The notes: generated from the sequence alone by a model not told the origin. Shown: positions 26,788-36,334, counted from the stretch's first letter. The stretch is 64,000 bases of DNA from CAZOEL01 sp964578835 (GCA_964578835.1 CAZOEL010000011.1:37966-101965); one strand, 5' to 3'. A program made the numbers and translations.

Positions 26788-29412
26788 ATGAAGCGAGCTT
26801 TTCTTGCCATGTTCTGTCTGGCCGCGCTCTGGAGCGTTCCGGCGGCCGCGGAAGACCCGAAGATCTCCATGAATTTTCGTCCTGAGTCATTCAACCGCAC
26901 GCACAACGAATCCTTCGCTAACTCGTTGCAGGGAACCGTGGTCACCGGCTTGGGCTTCTTCATGGATACCGACGTTACGCTGCCTCAGCTGCCGGTAAAG
27001 TCCGTGAGCGTTCTTCTGCCGGAAGGAACGGACTATGACGGCATCGAGATCACTCGTCTGGAAGAGACTCCCTGGCTCAACGACGTCTTCGTCCTTCCGG
27101 CTCAGCCTGTCTGCATTCCGGAATACATCATGCCGACGGTCGCCCTTCCTGATGCGGATGTATACGGCTTCAACGGAAAGTATCCGGAATCCGTCGTCAA
27201 ACACATGGATACGGCGCCCATTCGAGGACGGCGTCTGGCCCAGTTTCTCATCCATCCTGTTCGGTATATCCCTGCGGCGGGACGTCTTTTTGTTGTAACG
27301 AGCCTGGAATTCACCGTCAAGACCAAGCTTTTGGAGGGATCATCCACGCCTGTTCCCATGACTCCTCTTTTTGCCTCCATCATCAACGAATCGGTGAGTA
27401 ACCCCGATCCGAGCCTGGAGGCCAAGGCCGAGAAGCCTGCGGTGGGTTGCCTGATTCTAACATCCCGGAATCTGGTCGAGCCGTTTCGACGTCTTGCTGA
27501 ATACCGGGAAATCAACTGGAACGGCGGGAAGATCGAGGTTGTCGACATTGCCGATGCGATTCGGAATCAGGAAGGAGCGGACGATGCCGCAAAGCTCCGC
27601 GCCTATCTGCGCCACAGGCTGCTCGAGGACGGGATCGACTATGCTCTTCTGGGAGGCGACGACAAGATCGTTCCCGTGCGCTATTTCACCTATCCCGGTT
27701 TGGAGCACAACCTGGACGATCTCGACAACTGGCCCGCGGAAATTTACTACTCCACGCTGGAAGCCGATTGGCCCGCCGATAGCGTGGCCAACCCCATTCC
27801 GCTGGTTCCCAGCGTGGTGGTCGGGCGCCTGCCGGTTCGCGAAGCGGTTGATGTGGAAGGGTACCTCAATAAGCTCATCTCTTATGAAAAGGGGGCCTTC
27901 CGCGATGTTCGGGGAAAATGCCTGTTGACCGGCGTGAGCGCCTTTTTTACCTACGAGGGCTCCAACATCAAGGAAGTAGTCAACGACGGAGCCGCGCAGT
28001 TCAACAGCCGGGGAAGCGGTCCCGTGTCGGATGGGGAGCTTTGGGCGCGGCTCATGTTCCGAGACACCGCAATGATCCACAACCCGCCCCGGGAGGTCCG
28101 ATGCCTTTTCGATACGGTGAGCTCCTGGGATATGGAGGCTCCGGGCAGCTACGGCATCACGGCGCAGCGCCTCGTCGAGAAATTGAACCTGGGCTGGGAG
28201 TTCTTGATCAACAACACCCATGGGTACTACGATTCTTTCGTCATCAGCAAAAACAAGGATGACTATTTCACCGTCAAAGACGCCGCCGCCCTCAAGAACC
28301 TGACGGCGGTGGTCGCCGCTGTATCCTGTCTCTGCGGCGGGTTCGACCACGGCATCGATCCATCGCTGAGCGAAGCCCTCATCCGTAATCCCAAAGGGGG
28401 GAGCCTGGTGTACTATGGCTGCTCGAGGCTCGGCACCGCCAATCCCGCCGATATCTACGGCGGATATTCAGCCCAGAAGATCATCAGCTTTCTCAACCGG
28501 GTCTTCAGGGGAAAACGTCCAGGAAAAACCCTGGGCGAAGCTTTCACCGCCCACAAGATCGAAATGGCGCCTCTTGCCATCGCCCGTTCAGATCAGCTCA
28601 ATTTCTATCAAATCATGCAGTTGGCTGTCCATTTCGAAGGCGACGTGACGATTCCGGCCGCGCCTCCGGCGGTCGCGCAAGGGTCCAGAATAGAGGCGAG
28701 CTCCTCCATCCTCTTCGATACGGAAGCTGCTTTGACTGGAAAGACGAAGCTGACGGCTGTCGGAATCGATGCTCCGTCCGTGCGGCTCCCTCTCAAGACG
28801 CTTCAAGGCCTTTCCGAAGACGGCGATACGCAGAGCGGAGAGCCCTCCCGGGTCGCTGCGTTCAAATGGCGGAAAGCTTTTCCTTTGTTCGATGCCCGCG
28901 CCACTGCCGCCAACCTCAAAGCGGGCTTGTCCGGCCCCGACGCCCTCGCTCGGGAGCCCTACGCCGATTTTGCGCTCGCTCTGAGTGGAACGTTAGCCGA
29001 CAAGACCCGATTCAAAGGAGCTTTCGCGGGGGAAGTTCGCCTAGGCAGGCCGGTCATCTGGTCGGTCAGGAGCCGGGATAGCTCGCTCCAAGCCGGTGCG
29101 CTGCTCGAGGTTCAAGGATTCCTTTTCGGGGATTCCCGGCCCAAAGTCTACATAGAATACAGAAGCGGGGGCGCCGTTGAATGGAAGCCCTGTTTTGTGT
29201 CGGAATACAGGGCTTACCCCAATGCCGAAGGAATAAGCCTCTCCTCTTTTATGGATCCCGCGACTGCGGAATCTTCACTGCGCTTTGCCTATCCGGAGCT
29301 CAAAGAGGGAGAGACCGCCACCGGCTGGATGATCCTCGTCAACAAGGTCGGGGCTGATGCTTTCCCCTTGGTGGAAGAGGCGGCAATGAACTACTATGAA
29401 GGAATCCAATGA
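26788..29412 (+). CDS. Gingipain-like (C25) secreted cysteine peptidase
   Basis: An 874-residue protein with a signal peptide (residues 1-21). A propeptide-like region is followed by the peptidase domain: LLGGDDKIVPVRYF, then the catalytic His in NNTHGYY (His478) and Cys in AVSCLCGG (Cys514/Cys516). The C-terminal part holds a domain shared with the preceding gene (VIWSVRSRDS to the end), possibly for export or anchoring. Cleavage specificity cannot be read. It lies 15 bases after the degenerate paralog, and its stop overlaps the start of the next gene by four bases (ATGA), so all three form an operon. Confidence 0.82.
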   Translation: MKRAFLAMFCLAALWSVPAAAEDPKISMNFRPESFNRTHNESFANSLQGTVVTGLGFFMDTDVTLPQLPVKSVSVLLPEGTDYDGIEITRLEETPWLNDVFVLPAQPVCIPEYIMPTVALPDADVYGFNGKYPESVVKHMDTAPIRGRRLAQFLIHPVRYIPAAGRLFVVTSLEFTVKTKLLEGSSTPVPMTPLFASIINESVSNPDPSLEAKAEKPAVGCLILTSRNLVEPFRRLAEYREINWNGGKIEVVDIADAIRNQEGADDAAKLRAYLRHRLLEDGIDYALLGGDDKIVPVRYFTYPGLEHNLDDLDNWPAEIYYSTLEADWPADSVANPIPLVPSVVVGRLPVREAVDVEGYLNKLISYEKGAFRDVRGKCLLTGVSAFFTYEGSNIKEVVNDGAAQFNSRGSGPVSDGELWARLMFRDTAMIHNPPREVRCLFDTVSSWDMEAPGSYGITAQRLVEKLNLGWEFLINNTHGYYDSFVISKNKDDYFTVKDAAALKNLTAVVAAVSCLCGGFDHGIDPSLSEALIRNPKGGSLVYYGCSRLGTANPADIYGGYSAQKIISFLNRVFRGKRPGKTLGEAFTAHKIEMAPLAIARSDQLNFYQIMQLAVHFEGDVTIPAAPPAVAQGSRIEASSSILFDTEAALTGKTKLTAVGIDAPSVRLPLKTLQGLSEDGDTQSGEPSRVAAFKWRKAFPLFDARATAANLKAGLSGPDALAREPYADFALALSGTLADKTRFKGAFAGEVRLGRPVIWSVRSRDSSLQAGALLEVQGFLFGDSRPKVYIEYRSGGAVEWKPCFVSEYRAYPNAEGISLSSFMDPATAESSLRFAYPELKEGETATGWMILVNKVGADAFPLVEEAAMNYYEGIQ

Positions 29413-32390
29413 ACATGAAGACTTTCATCAGAAGTGTTTTCTTCTTTATCGTTGTATCGGCCATGAGTGTGAACGCGGCCGCGGCTGACGCCTCCTGGGT
29501 CTGGAGGCAGGCTATTCCCGGCGAGCCTACGGGAACGGACTTCAGCCACATCTCCGCCTCCTCGGAGCTGGTCAAGATCTATGCGGGCGGTTTCAACACC
29601 TACATCCACAACTCTTTCGATAGAGGCGAGAGCTGGGCGACCAAGACGGCGCCTGGGTGCTGGAGCTGGATTTCGAGCTCCGGGGACGGGACCCGCGCCG
29701 TGGCGGTTGAACAATTCAAGGGACTCTATGTGACGGGAGACTCCGGCGATACCTTCACGCCTGTCTCCATTGACGGGCAGGAGAGCGCTCAATGGGCGCA
29801 GGCGATCTACACCGGCGATGGGAAGAAGATCATCGCCGCGCAGGAGAACGGTCCCCCCTTCTATTCTCTGGATGGAGGACAGGAGTGGACTCAAGTTCCT
29901 CTGCCGGTGGACGACGGACAATTGTGGCGCTCTTTTGCGTCGGATTATACGGGACTTTACAGCATTGCAGCCGATGTCGGCAGTCAGGCGGTATATCTCT
30001 CGAAAGACGATGGCGCCTCCTGGGCCGAGGTTCTGCAACTGGCGCACAAAGCTCAAGAGCCTGCTGAGAAGATCTTGTGCGCGGGTTACGGATCCGGATC
30101 CACAAAGGAGGCTGATACTCCCAAGTTCATCGTGGCCAGGAGTCCCGGCAAGATCTACATTTCCACCAGCTTCGGGGAGAACGGTCCCGACTGGAGAGAA
30201 GAAGATCCCGCTCAGGGGGATGTCCGGTGGATCGATATCGACTTTCAGACCAACAGCCATATCATGGAAATGTTCATTGCCGCGCTCACCGAGGATTCTC
30301 TTTACGTATTCACCAATGACAATGGGTGGAGGAAGGCGGCCCTGCCGGAAGGCGAAACCCCGGGCAGCGTGCGGATCTCCGAGGCCGGGGACGCTTTGCT
30401 GCTCGGAACGAGACAAGGAATCTACCTTTCCCATGATTTCGGGGCCTCCTGGCGAAGGCTCCAGACCGGCGCCTACTGGCGCTCCGTAGCCGTCTCCGGC
30501 GACGGCCTCTCCCTCTACGCAGCGGGGGAGAAAGAAGCCCTTTTTCGATCCGTCGACGGCGGGTCCGAATGGGGAGCGCCTCTGGGGTCGGATGATGTTT
30601 GGGACCGCGTCGCCGTTTCTCGAGACGGCAAGAGCGTGCTGGCCTCCACGGGAGCCCATAAGACCGACCTGAAATTTTCCGTCGATGGTGGAAATACCTG
30701 GAACGTTGCGGAAGGGTTTTCTCAGGCGCAGACATGGATGGGGCTCGCGGCCGCTGATGGAGGAAAGCTCTTTGCCGCATGCGGACGAATCGATGATGGG
30801 GACGGCTATGTCTATGTTTCGCGGGACGGAGGCGCGCATTGGGAGCAGACCTCTCTTCCCGCGGAGAGATGGCGGGTTGTCTCCTGGGCTGCCGACGGCT
30901 CCTTGCTCGTTGCGCTCCACGATATGGGCGACGCTTTTCTCTCCCGCGATCGGGGGGCGACGTGGCGGAAAATGATTCCTGCCGACGAGATCAAGACCTG
31001 GTACGGGGCCGCTGTTTCACGGGACGGCTCCCGCATTTATCTTGCAGCGTTCGGCGACGATCTTTACCGATCCCTGGACGGCGGCGAAACCTGGAGCCGG
31101 ATGAGCCCTGGAGACAAGGCCAGAGAGTGGACAGCAGTCTCCTGCTCCGAAGACGGAAAAACCGTCGTGGCTTCCTGCCTTGATGGTCCTCTTTATGTCT
31201 CTTTGGACGAGGGGAGTGCATGGACACCCATGGGAGCGGAAGGGGACGCAGCCGCCATGTGGTCTTCCGTAGCCGTGTCGTCCGACGGCAAGAAAGTCGC
31301 GGCGTCCATGTATTCCGGAAACGTATGGATCGGGGAGCGGTTCGACTCTTTGGCGACGTTGAGCGTTGCGCCCTCGCCGACCTTCGGTGGAACGATCTCG
31401 CCTTACGGGGTGATCCTCCAGTCCAAAGGCTACTCGACGGACCTTGCGGCAGAGCCTGCCGAAGGCTATGTCTTCGGAGGCTGGACGCTTGCGGGACGGG
31501 GATCTCTGGGTGGGCAGACCGTGGCCTGCAATGGAGATTGCGCCGTCACGGCTCTCTTCTCTTTGGGCAAGGTCATCGACCCGGGGAAGGTTTTGGCGCG
31601 TCTCAACGACTCGGCTCCTTCAGGGAGCGTTGTTTCCGTAAAAGATGCGGAACTGCCGGCTCTTCCAGGAGGCTTCAACCCTTCGGGAGGCAATGACGGA
31701 CCTCTGGTTTCCGTGCGGTTCGGCGATTCCGTGTTCAGCTGCAGCAACGGGGTGTGGAAAGAGGAGCAAGACGGGGTCTTCGTGTTCGAATCCTGGAAAA
31801 AGGTTCTGCCGAAGGTTCATCTGGTCCTTGATTCCAAGAAGGGACTGTGGTCGTTCGATGCGAAGTCCCCTTCTTTGAACGTTAGCCTGACGGAAGCGCT
31901 CCCGCTCGTCTTGACGCTGGACGCCTATAGAGCGTACGCGGCGCGTCTCGAGCCGACCGCGGCCATCTCGTGGCGTCATAAGAAGAAACGCGCGAAGGAA
32001 GCCGGCTTTGCCGTGAATAACCTCTCAGGGGAATACAGCCCGGGAAAGAACAGAAAACAGATGAGGATCAGCGCCGCCGCCCTTGACTCGCAACCGCTCG
32101 GCTTCGGGAATGTCGACCTGAAGGTCGGCGCCATGAGTGTCGAGATTCCGGCTGAATCCTTCGAAACAATCGGAAGAAGGCGGATTTTCGAGGGGGATCT
32201 TCCCGTGGGCAGGGCGAGCATGAGTCTGGATCTCGACTCGCTCCAATGGCGGTTTTTCCTGCAGAACGCTGCGGGCGAAGAGTTCGTCCCCGTGGGGAAT
32301 ACCCTCGAGGTTTCTCTCAAAATCGGTGAAAATCCGGAGGCAACGACCTCGCTTTCCATCCTCCGGAATGGAGCGCTCTCACAACCGTAA
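29409..32390 (+). CDS. Secreted BNR/Asp-box beta-propeller protein
   Basis: The 993-residue product begins with a signal peptide and continues with many Asp-box repeats of the form SxDxGxxW (for example SFDRGESWATK, SLDGGQEW, SKDDGASWAEV, SVDGGSEWG, SLDGGETWSRM), predicting one or more beta-propellers in the first 640 residues. A short Listeria/Bacteroides-type repeat (FGGTISPYGVIL ... YVFGGWTLAG) follows, then an unrecognised beta-rich C-terminal region. No sialidase catalytic residues are evident, so a binding role is likelier than enzyme activity. It is coupled to the C25 peptidase and may be its substrate, anchor or processed partner. Confidence 0.78.
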   Translation: MNMKTFIRSVFFFIVVSAMSVNAAAADASWVWRQAIPGEPTGTDFSHISASSELVKIYAGGFNTYIHNSFDRGESWATKTAPGCWSWISSSGDGTRAVAVEQFKGLYVTGDSGDTFTPVSIDGQESAQWAQAIYTGDGKKIIAAQENGPPFYSLDGGQEWTQVPLPVDDGQLWRSFASDYTGLYSIAADVGSQAVYLSKDDGASWAEVLQLAHKAQEPAEKILCAGYGSGSTKEADTPKFIVARSPGKIYISTSFGENGPDWREEDPAQGDVRWIDIDFQTNSHIMEMFIAALTEDSLYVFTNDNGWRKAALPEGETPGSVRISEAGDALLLGTRQGIYLSHDFGASWRRLQTGAYWRSVAVSGDGLSLYAAGEKEALFRSVDGGSEWGAPLGSDDVWDRVAVSRDGKSVLASTGAHKTDLKFSVDGGNTWNVAEGFSQAQTWMGLAAADGGKLFAACGRIDDGDGYVYVSRDGGAHWEQTSLPAERWRVVSWAADGSLLVALHDMGDAFLSRDRGATWRKMIPADEIKTWYGAAVSRDGSRIYLAAFGDDLYRSLDGGETWSRMSPGDKAREWTAVSCSEDGKTVVASCLDGPLYVSLDEGSAWTPMGAEGDAAAMWSSVAVSSDGKKVAASMYSGNVWIGERFDSLATLSVAPSPTFGGTISPYGVILQSKGYSTDLAAEPAEGYVFGGWTLAGRGSLGGQTVACNGDCAVTALFSLGKVIDPGKVLARLNDSAPSGSVVSVKDAELPALPGGFNPSGGNDGPLVSVRFGDSVFSCSNGVWKEEQDGVFVFESWKKVLPKVHLVLDSKKGLWSFDAKSPSLNVSLTEALPLVLTLDAYRAYAARLEPTAAISWRHKKKRAKEAGFAVNNLSGEYSPGKNRKQMRISAAALDSQPLGFGNVDLKVGAMSVEIPAESFETIGRRRIFEGDLPVGRASMSLDLDSLQWRFFLQNAAGEEFVPVGNTLEVSLKIGENPEATTSLSILRNGALSQP

Positions 32391-32816
32391 GAAAGCGAGC
32401 GGATCATCGAGCGCGATCGGAGCCGACCTTCCCGGCCGGGGCTTTTATTCTCTTGTCCCGGCTCGGCCTTTCGGCTTTTGGTCTTTTGAATCGAACCGCT
32501 CCTTTCCTTCTCATCGCTCTAGGCGCTAAGCGGTGCGAGAACCCGGCGTTGTCCTCATACAAATCGAAGGCGGATTTAAAAGCCTTTCCTCGCTGCGCTT
32601 TCGAAAAATCAGATAGCTGGTCAGCGTGATGGTGAGGACCATTCCCACACCGGAAGCTCCCCGGGGCTGCAACCATTCGGATGGGCCACTCGCGATCAAG
32701 AAACTGGATCTGGAGGACCGTGCGGCGCTTGTCGGTTAAGATTACGTGTGCGCCGGGAAGTATTCTTCGAGCAAACGATGCTCGGCCTTAAGCAAATATG
32801 GACAAAGGAAAATGGC
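32391..32816. other. Intergenic region, no gene supported
   Basis: Short frames on both strands end quickly. A minus-strand fragment reading MVLTITLTSYLIFRKRSEER looks like a transmembrane tail but has stops upstream, so it could be a relic. A GC-rich palindrome CCCGGCCGGG near 32430 followed by CTTTTATT might terminate the preceding operon. Confidence 0.35.
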
Positions 32817-33584
32817 ATGTATTCTGATTTTAAAACCATTTCAACTTATTATGACGCCTTGTATGTAAACGACAAGGAATACTCGTTGGAAGCCGCCAGG
32901 GTGAAAGAACTGCTGACCAAGCATGGCGTTCAATTGCAGGCTGATCTGCTCGTTCTGGCCTGCGGCACAGGAGGGCATATACCCTATTTTATGAACGACT
33001 ACCGTGTTTCCGGCCTGGATCTCAGCGAGGATATGCTTGCGATGGCCAGAAAGAAGTTCCCCGATCTCAGATTTCATCTGGGCAACCTGATCGATTTTGA
33101 ACTGAAGATGGACTTTGACGCTATTATTTGCCTTTACGGATCCATCGGATTCGTCAAGACAGTAGAAAATCTGCGCGCCTCCATGGAACGAATTGCCACC
33201 CACCTGCGGCCCGACGGACTGGTCTTGATCACCCCATGGAGCACAGTGGAGGATTTCAAAGATATCATTGTGGTCGATGCCGCTGACGGGCCGGATTTGA
33301 AAATCGCCCGTATGGAACAGGTGCGTCTCAAGGAGCCAAAAATTGTGGAGGTGACGTTCCACCACCTACTTGGGAAAGACAATAACGTTGCCTACCATAA
33401 ACAATCTATGGAAATCGGTCTCTTCTCGCGGCAAGAGTACCTATCCGCCATGACCAATAACGGGTTGAAGGTCGTAGAAGAATATACGGGAACAGATGTG
33501 CGCGGCGGAGCCTATATCGGAAAACGAATTACTGTCGCGCCGGAACTTTCGGTCAGCCCGATGGATGCGGGGACAGCGCATTGA
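32817..33584 (+). CDS. Class I SAM-dependent methyltransferase
   Basis: 255 residues with the SAM-binding motif LACGTGGHIPYF (about residues 45-56), motif II-like SGLDLSEDMLAMARKKFPD and DAIICLYGSIGF. I chose ATG 32817 with AAAGGAAA upstream; the frame is open to 32748. The fold resembles small-molecule N- or O-methyltransferases such as those acting on amino sugars, but no substrate can be read. It lies just upstream of the cobalamin riboswitch, without evident link. Confidence 0.8.
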   Translation: MYSDFKTISTYYDALYVNDKEYSLEAARVKELLTKHGVQLQADLLVLACGTGGHIPYFMNDYRVSGLDLSEDMLAMARKKFPDLRFHLGNLIDFELKMDFDAIICLYGSIGFVKTVENLRASMERIATHLRPDGLVLITPWSTVEDFKDIIVVDAADGPDLKIARMEQVRLKEPKIVEVTFHHLLGKDNNVAYHKQSMEIGLFSRQEYLSAMTNNGLKVVEEYTGTDVRGGAYIGKRITVAPELSVSPMDAGTAH

Positions 33585-33648
33585 AATAACTGGACAGCCA
33601 ACGGGATCTGTTGTAACAATGGCGGCCACAATAGAATGATCGCCATCA

Positions 33649-33802
33649 GGCGCTGCTAAGCTTAAAAGGGAATCCCGCGTAAATCGGGAACGGTCCCGCC
33701 GCTGTGAACGGGGACGAAATCCGTGGGAGCCACTGTCTTGCGTGAGCGAGATGGGAAGGTGCGGAAAGTAGGTTGATCCGTGAGTCAGAAGACCTACCTG
33801 AT
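33649..33802 (+). ncRNA. Cobalamin riboswitch
   Basis: The leader carries the conserved AAAAGGGAA, the CGGTCCCGCCGCTGTGA segment, the B12 box GCCACTG (33729-33735) and the GGGAAGG...GAGTCAGAAGACCTACCTG closing part, in the right order. It should sense adenosyl- or other cobalamin and reduce expression of cbiK. Confidence 0.93.
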
Positions 33803-33870
33803 GATGTATGGCCAATCGGTACGTGGCAATGCCGGATGGGCCGCTATGAGGACAAAGCAAACCAGGGTGC

Positions 33871-33906
33871 AATCCTTAGGGCATAATGCTCTAAGGATTT
33901 TTTTTT
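33871..33906 (+). terminator. Intrinsic terminator of the cobalamin riboswitch
   Basis: A stem AATCCTTAG/CTAAGGATT encloses an 11-base loop and is followed by eight or more T residues. It lies between the aptamer and cbiK and is the likely expression platform. Confidence 0.85.
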
Positions 33907-33942
33907 GCTTCAACAACTAATCTTTGAGAAGGAGGAAACCGA

Positions 33943-34827
33943 ATGAGAAAAGAGCTCTCGATGGCGCTTTGTTTGTGCGTGCTTCTTATGCTTGTGGCTG
34001 TAAATGTCTTCGCTGCTCATGGGGAAAAGAGTCCGAAGAAACAGGCCATTCTTCTGGCTGCTTTCGGAACGACTGTTCCCGAGGCTCGGCGCGCGCTGGA
34101 TGGGGTGGCTGCGAGGGTGAAGGACGCGTTTCCGGATACTGAGATTCGCTGGGGATATACGTCGAGCATCGTTAGAAAGAAGCTGGCCAAAGAAGGCGTT
34201 ATGTTCGATTCTCCCGAAACTGCGTTGTCGAAGCTGATGGACGAAGGTTTCACTCATGTGGCCGTACTCTCCCTTCACACCATACCCGGTGAGGAATTCC
34301 ATAATCTGTTTGCAAACGCGCGCCTGTTTGGCCAGATGACGGGGGGCTTTGAAAAGGTGCTCGTCGCCTGGCCTCTTCTTTCCTCGCGCGAAGATATGCA
34401 GCGCGCTGCGAAAGCCATGATTCAGCACATTCCAGCCGCAAGGAAGAAGGATGAGGCCGTCCTGCTCATGGGACACGGTAGCGCGAAGCATCCTTCTGAC
34501 GCTGTTTATTCGGCGATGAATCAGGCGCTTCAGGAACTGGATTCCAATGTCTACCTGGCTACTGTCGAAGGTTACCCGGCTTTGGACGATATCCTTCCGA
34601 AGCTGGAGCAGAAGAAGATCAAAAAGGTCTATCTGATGCCCTTCATGGCCGTTGCGGGCGACCATGCGCTCAACGACATGGCGGGCGACGATCCCGAAAG
34701 CTGGAAGTCCGTGCTTGGCAAAAAGGGCCTCGCCTGCGAAGCGATCTTGAAAGGCGCAGCCGAATACCGGGAAATCGTCGATATCTGGATCGACCATCTC
34801 AAGATCGTTCTCGCCCATATGGAATAG
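33943..34827 (+). CDS. cbiK: Periplasmic sirohydrochlorin cobaltochelatase CbiK
   Basis: ATP-independent chelatase that inserts cobalt into sirohydrochlorin in the anaerobic B12 route. The 294-residue protein has an N-terminal signal (residues 1-25), which marks the periplasmic CbiK-P form known from Desulfovibrio. Metal-site and active-site residues are visible as His178 in MGHGSAKHPSD, the LSLHTIPGEEFH motif and His241 in AGDHALNDMAG. AGGAGG lies seven bases before ATG 33943. It is under the cobalamin riboswitch and appears monocistronic. A periplasmic enzyme could also load iron or serve heme-related chemistry, as suggested for Desulfovibrio. Confidence 0.9.
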   Translation: MRKELSMALCLCVLLMLVAVNVFAAHGEKSPKKQAILLAAFGTTVPEARRALDGVAARVKDAFPDTEIRWGYTSSIVRKKLAKEGVMFDSPETALSKLMDEGFTHVAVLSLHTIPGEEFHNLFANARLFGQMTGGFEKVLVAWPLLSSREDMQRAAKAMIQHIPAARKKDEAVLLMGHGSAKHPSDAVYSAMNQALQELDSNVYLATVEGYPALDDILPKLEQKKIKKVYLMPFMAVAGDHALNDMAGDDPESWKSVLGKKGLACEAILKGAAEYREIVDIWIDHLKIVLAHME

Positions 34828-34903
34828 GCGTTGTGCAGCGCAGCAAGCCGAAATCGATTCATTCCATTTGATCGGGGAATTCGACGAAGAAACTTTGAGT
34901 TGA

Positions 34904-34933
34904 CAGAAGCAGTTCTGCTGAGGTATCAAAACG
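34904..34933 (+). promoter_or_regulatory. Promoter of the FmdE-CooT-DUF3842 operon
   Basis: A perfect TTGACA near 34900-34906 is followed after 18 bases by TATCAA. Transcription would start near 34945 and give a leader of about 200 bases before the FmdE gene. Confidence 0.4.
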
Positions 34934-34944
34934 ACAATACTTGG

Positions 34945-35149
34945 TTGAGCATATCAGGCTGCGGCATGGAGCCGCGGTCGTCAACCTCTTTCGATTTTCA
35001 AGCCAATGAAGCCAGGAAGGCTCAGACGGGTGGAGCAATAACCTGTCCGGTCCTCTTGGCTTTTTTATTTTCTGCGCTGGACCGGCCCGCCGCCCGATGC
35101 CGAGGGTATTTACTCATCTTATTCGAGAAACAGGACGAGGGGGTTCGCC
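34945..35149 (+). promoter_or_regulatory. Structured leader of the FmdE operon, riboswitch candidate
   Basis: The leader holds a hairpin near 34960-34985 (GCTGCGGC...GCCGCGG), an internal hairpin GACGGGT/ACCTGTC, and the terminator at 35009-35071 ahead of the coding region. This design points to attenuation by a metal or cofactor, but I cannot match it to a known class by eye. Confidence 0.4.
35009..35071 (+). terminator. Terminator in the FmdE leader
   Basis: AAGCCAGGA (35009-35017) pairs with TCTTGGCTT (35054-35062) and is followed by TTTTATTTT. It lies 80 bases before the start codon, so it must be bypassed for expression. Confidence 0.6.
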
Positions 35150-36109
35150 ATGAATGCCGCAGAGGCGTTGAGATCCATACGCTATGATTGGCTGAGCTAC
35201 ATTCAGGAGAAGATCCGGGTAGATTTCGACAATTCTCGACAGGCGCCGGCTCACTTCATTCACGGAGAGCGGGAGCGGTTGGTATGTGATGTTCTGGGCC
35301 GCTTCCGGATTAAGGGTGAGGCGGCTTTTGACGCTTTTCTGGTGAAGGCGGACGATGGAGAAGTTTATTTTCTCTATTTTCACACTGTCGCTTCGGGCCT
35401 CCAGTTGCATGAAGGCTTTTGGGTTCTGAGCTTCCGGGTGCTGAGCGACCGGGAATTGATGGCTTTTTACAGGGATGATCGGAAGATGCTGGTAGATATG
35501 ACGGTAAAAAGAGTGGTGGAATTCCACGGGCATTTATGCCCGGAGTTGGCGATCGGGATGAAGGCTTGCGAATACGCCCGCAAGCTGCTCTCGAAGGAAA
35601 ATGAGCAATCGGGGCGAATTTCCGTCCTGGCCGAGAACTGCACTTCCGCCCTCGATGCGATCCAGGTGCTCCTCGGGGTTACCCTTGGCAACCAGTGTCT
35701 CAAAGTGCTCGATTTCGGCAAGCACAATTATACCTTTTCGGCGAGAAACGGAGGCGAGGAGTTCACTCTCGTCATGAAGGGATTTCTCTATGGCGATGAG
35801 TCCGAATACGAGATTCTCGAGGAAAAGATCGCTCACAACCAGATCTCGCTGGATGAAGTGGTGCGATTTCAGGAGCTTCTGGATGGTCGAGTGCTCAAGC
35901 TGCTTTCGTCGATTCCCGAGGAAATCTTCGATGTGCTGGATGTCGAACAACAGGTGCTGACCATGGAGTCTCCCGCCGCTTATCTCTCGTGCTCGGGCTG
36001 CGGTCAAAAAGTCTTACGGGAGCATGCGGTCGAATTTCACGGGAAGTCCTATTGTGCTCCATGTCTTCATCTGTTGCGACGCTCCGGACCAGGAGAGAAC
36101 GTGCATTGA
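35150..36109 (+). CDS. FmdE-domain protein with C-terminal zinc finger
   Basis: The 319-residue protein has an unrecognised N-terminal domain (about 1-115), an FmdE domain with the signature FHGHLCPELAIG (residues 125-136) and the downstream ENCTSALDAIQVLLGVTLGN and GKHNYTF segments, and a C-terminal CxxC...CxxC finger (CSGCGQK ... CAPC) of the DksA/TraR type. FmdE domains are named after a formylmethanofuran dehydrogenase subunit and bind metal through the HxHxC residues; in bacteria their role is not settled and may concern molybdenum, tungsten or nickel handling. ATG 35150 has GAGGGGG upstream. The next gene, cooT-like, starts 16 bases later. Confidence 0.82.
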   Translation: MNAAEALRSIRYDWLSYIQEKIRVDFDNSRQAPAHFIHGERERLVCDVLGRFRIKGEAAFDAFLVKADDGEVYFLYFHTVASGLQLHEGFWVLSFRVLSDRELMAFYRDDRKMLVDMTVKRVVEFHGHLCPELAIGMKACEYARKLLSKENEQSGRISVLAENCTSALDAIQVLLGVTLGNQCLKVLDFGKHNYTFSARNGGEEFTLVMKGFLYGDESEYEILEEKIAHNQISLDEVVRFQELLDGRVLKLLSSIPEEIFDVLDVEQQVLTMESPAAYLSCSGCGQKVLREHAVEFHGKSYCAPCLHLLRRSGPGENVH

Positions 36110-36124
36110 AAGGGAGGAAGCAGG

Positions 36125-36334
36125 ATGTGCGAGTTACACGCTTACCTGAAGAGAGGAAATGGGGAAGAGCTCGTCGTGGAGAACGTCGAGGCTGTTGAGT
36201 CGGCGGGTGAGGAACTGCATATCCGGGACGTCTTTGGCTACCGGTATCGTCTATCGGCCCGGATTGAAGGCTTCGACATGCTCACGCACCGTCTTGTCTT
36301 GGTGGAGAGCATCGGCGAAGGATCGCCTCAGTGA
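36125..36334 (+). CDS. CooT-family nickel-binding protein
   Basis: A 69-residue protein beginning MCELHAYL, with the family pattern VENVEAVESAGEELHIRDVFGYRYRLSARI and a final MLTHRLVLVES. CooT of Rhodospirillum binds nickel through its Cys2 and helps mature carbon monoxide dehydrogenase. GGAGGAAG precedes ATG 36125. Placement between an FmdE-type gene and a DUF3842 gene supports a role in metal delivery. Confidence 0.8.
   Translation: MCELHAYLKRGNGEELVVENVEAVESAGEELHIRDVFGYRYRLSARIEGFDMLTHRLVLVESIGEGSPQ

Noticed and set aside
29394..30920. Long minus-strand frame opposite the BNR gene (508 codons)
   Set aside because: It mirrors the codon bias of the plus-strand gene and shows no recognisable motif or ribosome site.
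32404..32676. Minus-strand frame near the BNR gene end
   Set aside because: The transmembrane-like fragment is interrupted by stops and lacks a start; no gene can be supported.
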